Positions 35,462 to 38,517 of a DNA stretch of 38,517 bases are shown here, one piece after another (the first letter of the stretch is position 1; every line of letters begins with the position of its first letter). The notes under the pieces are model-generated. The model saw only the letters and a list, made by a program, of their open reading frames with translations. It did not search any database and was not told the origin of the DNA. Made by a program: the position numbers and the translations under genes. This DNA is from Sulfurimonas sp. (GTDB taxonomy: Bacteria; Campylobacterota; Campylobacteria; Campylobacterales; Sulfurimonadaceae): assembly GCA_027063745.1 (NCBI GenBank), contig JAMORG010000052.1:1-38517 (forward strand), in the 5' to 3' direction.

Positions 35462-36777
35462 TTTCTCCAGATACCAAAAAGGTTCTCTCTCTTGCTTTTC
35501 CGGCAGCACTCAAGCATCTTGTAGATATACTGCAGATTCTTATTGATATGTTAATGGTCGGGAGTGTCAGTGTCGCTGCACTGGCTGCAGTTGGAATGAG
35601 TATGCAGTTTATGATGATAGTAAATGTCTTTATGACACTCTTTGTTGTCGGTGGCAATGCCCTGATATCGCGTTTTATAGGTCAAAGACGTAAAAGAAGA
35701 GCATCAGCACTGCTATACTCTTTGGTTCTTTTAGCAATTGCACTCTCTTTTATTGTAAGTGTAAGTGGTTATTTTGGGTCATATCATTTTTATGAATGGA
35801 TGGGGGCTCCATCAGATGTTGTAAGTGAGGGTGGGCGCTATTTTCGTATAATATCTCTTGGTATAGTTGTAATATTTTTAGATACTTTACTCTATAACGC
35901 ACTCTCAGCTGCAGGAGATACGAAAAGTTCTTTATATATAAAGCTTGTCTCTTCATGTATTAACGCATTTTTAAATTATGTTCTTATTTTCGGTCATTTT
36001 GGTTTTGATGCTATGGGTATTGAAGGTGCTGCAATTGCTACGGTACTTGCATATATGTTCAATATAGTTGCTTATTATCTTCTTATTAAAAAGAAACATG
36101 ACTCAAAGCTTGATTTTTTACCGATAGTCCGTTTTAAAGATCTCAAAAGAGTTCTAAAAGTCGGTTATGCAGCGGCCATTGACAGAGGCGCTTCAAGCCT
36201 TAGCTTTTTGTTCTTTGTATCTATTATTACTGCCTATGGAACAGCTGAACTTGCAGGTTATCAGGTAGGTCTTCGTATTGAAGGTATAGCTTTTATGCCT
36301 GGCTTTGGCTTTGCTATAGCTTCTATGGCATTAGTAGGCCAAAATCTTGGTGCTAAAAATCTGCAAAAAGCTTATGAGATGGGGATTATCAGTGGACGAA
36401 TAGCCTATCTGTTTATGGGAAGTGTCGGTGTGGTCATGATACTGTTCCCTGAGTATCTGGTACATTTTTTTACGCAAGACCCTCTTACTATAGCAGTTGC
36501 GTCAAAGTATCTTATCTTGGTCGGTTTGGCTCAGATTCCACTTGCTATTATGTTTGTTTATGCTGCATCACTGCGTGGAGCAGGAGCAACAAAGACGACA
36601 CTCAAAGTAAATCTGCTCTCTTTATGGTTTTTTCGTCTTATACCGTCTTATATAGCGTATAAGATGGGTTTTGGCATTATTGTAATCTTTGCTATTATGA
36701 ACATTGAAACATTGATTAAAGGAATAATCTATTGGTATATCTACTCTAAAAAAGAGTGGTTACACACCAAAGTTTAA
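35446..36777 (+). CDS. MATE family efflux transporter; start extended upstream with an AUU codon
   Basis: The ORF-track ATG at 35548 cuts into TM1. The open frame upstream encodes FSKIISPDTKKVLSLAFPAALKHLVDILQILIDMLMVG, typical of a MATE N-terminus. No ATG/GTG/TTG exists between the in-frame stop (35422) and 35548. AGAGG at 35434-35438 is 7 nt before ATT 35446. Confidence 0.75.
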   Translation: MFSKIISPDTKKVLSLAFPAALKHLVDILQILIDMLMVGSVSVAALAAVGMSMQFMMIVNVFMTLFVVGGNALISRFIGQRRKRRASALLYSLVLLAIALSFIVSVSGYFGSYHFYEWMGAPSDVVSEGGRYFRIISLGIVVIFLDTLLYNALSAAGDTKSSLYIKLVSSCINAFLNYVLIFGHFGFDAMGIEGAAIATVLAYMFNIVAYYLLIKKKHDSKLDFLPIVRFKDLKRVLKVGYAAAIDRGASSLSFLFFVSIITAYGTAELAGYQVGLRIEGIAFMPGFGFAIASMALVGQNLGAKNLQKAYEMGIISGRIAYLFMGSVGVVMILFPEYLVHFFTQDPLTIAVASKYLILVGLAQIPLAIMFVYAASLRGAGATKTTLKVNLLSLWFFRLIPSYIAYKMGFGIIVIFAIMNIETLIKGIIYWYIYSKKEWLHTKV

Positions 36778-36783
36778 GTCTTA

Positions 36784-38064
36784 TCAGCAGTATTCAATTC
36801 TATTACGGCCATTCTCTTTGGCTATGTAGAGATTTTGATCTGCCATCATAATGTACTCATCAACAAAATGCTTTTTATACATATGTACAGGGTGAATCTC
36901 TATCATACCTATACTGACAGTAGTTCTGATTGTATAATCATTAAAATGGAGTGGGGTATCAGCAAAGTTTTTGCGAATTTTTTCAAAAACATGGTAGCCG
37001 TTTTTTTTATTGACTGCCGGAAGCATAATAACAAACTCTTCTCCACCATAGCGAATAATGACATCAGAAGCTCTAAGATTTTCTTTTACGATATCGACAA
37101 AATGTTTGAGTACATGATCACCGGCAACATGTCCATATGTATCATTTACCTTTTTAAAGTGGTCAAGATCGCATATAGCTAAAACAAAAGAGGTGTCTGT
37201 TGCAAGAGCTAGTTCATATTCATTTTCAAAAAGGGTATGGAGAGCATTTCTGTTGAGTGCACCGGTTAAAGTATCTTTTGATATTTGTTTGTTGATGAGT
37301 ATATGATCTAGCAGGGCTAACTCTGTACCAATACTGAGTGAAATCATTTCACACTTCTCTAGATAGCTTACAAGTACATGGTACTCTCCCATGCCAAGTG
37401 TATTGTAGATTTTTTTTGCAAAGATATGAAGGTTTTTATGAATAGTATTGATTTCATGTAGTTTGGAGTTATTTTGGATCATTGTTTTTGCATCACTATG
37501 TAACCATTTACCAAAAGTACATTTTTTTTCATCAAGTTCTGGAAAAGCAGTTCTTTGATTGTTTTTTATGTGTTGTGCAAGGTCTGTAAGCCAAATAAGA
37601 TGTGACTCATAATGTACGATAAGATTTTTTTCTACCAATTCACTCAGTGATGATTGCCGGATATTATTTTGCGAGATGAGTTTTTCAACATATTTTAAAA
37701 GATACTTGTGTGCAACACGGTTGTTGATAGCTTTAAAGAGTTTTATAAGACTTAAAAGCTGTTGATTGTCGATATCTTTAGGCATATGCATAATAAGAAC
37801 ATTTTCAAGTCCATAGATCTCATTGGATATGATTATGTATGGAATCTCTAACTCAAGCTTATATGCTGCTAAGTTCTCAAATACAAGTAAAATCTCTTCA
37901 AGTTCACTCTCTCGTGTAAAAAGATCGAAGATCTCTTTATAGTACTCAATGACAGTAATGACTTTTTCATCTTCAGTATCATTGATACATGCTGTATATG
38001 TATCTATAAATTTCTCTAAAAGAGACTCTTTATTTTCAATAATATTCGATAAGTCATATGTCAT
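36784..38064 (-). CDS. Diguanylate cyclase (GGDEF) with CZB-like zinc-binding domain
   Basis: CTFGKWLHSDAKTMIQNNSKLHEINTIHKNLHIFAKKI (CZB pattern) then DTLTGALNRNAL...AICDLDHFKKVNDTYGHVAGDHVLK...RYGGEEFVIMLP. Confidence 0.88.
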   Translation of the reverse strand: MTYDLSNIIENKESLLEKFIDTYTACINDTEDEKVITVIEYYKEIFDLFTRESELEEILLVFENLAAYKLELEIPYIIISNEIYGLENVLIMHMPKDIDNQQLLSLIKLFKAINNRVAHKYLLKYVEKLISQNNIRQSSLSELVEKNLIVHYESHLIWLTDLAQHIKNNQRTAFPELDEKKCTFGKWLHSDAKTMIQNNSKLHEINTIHKNLHIFAKKIYNTLGMGEYHVLVSYLEKCEMISLSIGTELALLDHILINKQISKDTLTGALNRNALHTLFENEYELALATDTSFVLAICDLDHFKKVNDTYGHVAGDHVLKHFVDIVKENLRASDVIIRYGGEEFVIMLPAVNKKNGYHVFEKIRKNFADTPLHFNDYTIRTTVSIGMIEIHPVHMYKKHFVDEYIMMADQNLYIAKENGRNRIEYC

Positions 38065-38137
38065 TACTGCCTACTTTTTATAGAATTTAGGATAAATTAT
38101 ACCTTTAAAAAACTATAATTTGGTTAAAATTATACTT

Positions 38138-38517
38138 ATGAATAAAGAGCAGTATAAAAAAGCAGTAGAGACATTAAACAAGTGGGCATATCACTATTAT
38201 GTTTTAGATGATCCCATAACAACAGATGAAGAGTATGATAAACTCTACCATGAAGTCCTTTTGTATGAAGAGCAACATCCAAAAGATGTTTTGCCAAACT
38301 CTCCGACACAAAGAGTAGGCGATGTTGTAAGTGATGGATTTGTAAAAGCAAAGCATCTCTCACGCATGTGGAGTTTAGAAGATATCTTTGATGCCGATGG
38401 GCTTAAAAAGTGGCTTGAAAAAACATACAGGCTTGACAGTAATGTAACATTTTACTGTGAGCCAAAGTATGATGGTGCGAGTCTGAATCTAATCTATGAA
38501 AATGGTGAATTGCAAGC
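38138..38517 (+). CDS. ligA: NAD-dependent DNA ligase LigA, 5' portion, runs off right edge
   Basis: MNKEQYKKAVETLNKWAYHYYVLDDPITTDEEYDKLYHEVLLYEEQHP...SPTQRVGD...HLSRMWSLEDIFD...FYCEPKYDGASLNLIYENG (adenylation Lys motif). Confidence 0.95.
   Translation, partial: MNKEQYKKAVETLNKWAYHYYVLDDPITTDEEYDKLYHEVLLYEEQHPKDVLPNSPTQRVGDVVSDGFVKAKHLSRMWSLEDIFDADGLKKWLEKTYRLDSNVTFYCEPKYDGASLNLIYENGELQ

Noticed and set aside
38095-38135. Direct repeats AAATTATAC about 32 bp apart between the GGDEF gene and ligA
   Set aside because: Short AT-rich repeat in a divergent promoter region; expected by chance and -10-like composition.
1-38517. CRISPR arrays, transposons, toxin-antitoxin or defence systems
   Set aside because: No regularly spaced repeats, transposase/integrase motifs or recognisable defence genes found on reading; gene content is core chromosomal.

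Overview
The window carries ordinary chromosomal DNA that looks like a Sulfurimonas-type Campylobacterota bacterium (taxonomy inferred from gene content and synteny only). From left to right it contains: a denitrification module on the minus strand (108-aa membrane protein, norC, norB, a 50-aa microprotein missed by the ORF track, and a cytochrome cd1/NirS-like gene truncated by the window edge), preceded by a perfect FNR-type palindrome; a membrane-anchored REC plus Hpt-like protein; rsmH-ftsL-RND permease; a CAU-anticodon tRNA; an IMPase-like gene; a methionine cluster (metY, metX) with xseB, a C-N hydrolase and a ThiF-like gene; yebC and a YigZ-family gene; a pilus/T2SS-like transformation apparatus resembling MSHA I-J-K-L-M-N-E-G and Campylobacter Cts genes, without pilins; cell-shape genes resembling csd4 and csd6; era-hslU-hslV-rplI; an FTR-catalytic/rhodanese fusion; argG; flaG with a strong sigma28-like promoter; an MFS/90-aa/MATE cassette in which MATE appears to use an AUU start; a CZB-GGDEF protein; and the 5' end of ligA. 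No mobile elements, CRISPR arrays or phage genes were seen. The most interesting signals are the terminator hairpin embedded in the stop codon of the 50-aa ORF directly before the cd1 gene, the missing first active-site His in that cd1 protein, the Hpt domain without its His, the FTR-rhodanese fusion, the AUU start, and two regulatory sites. No wholly new system can be proven from sequence alone.
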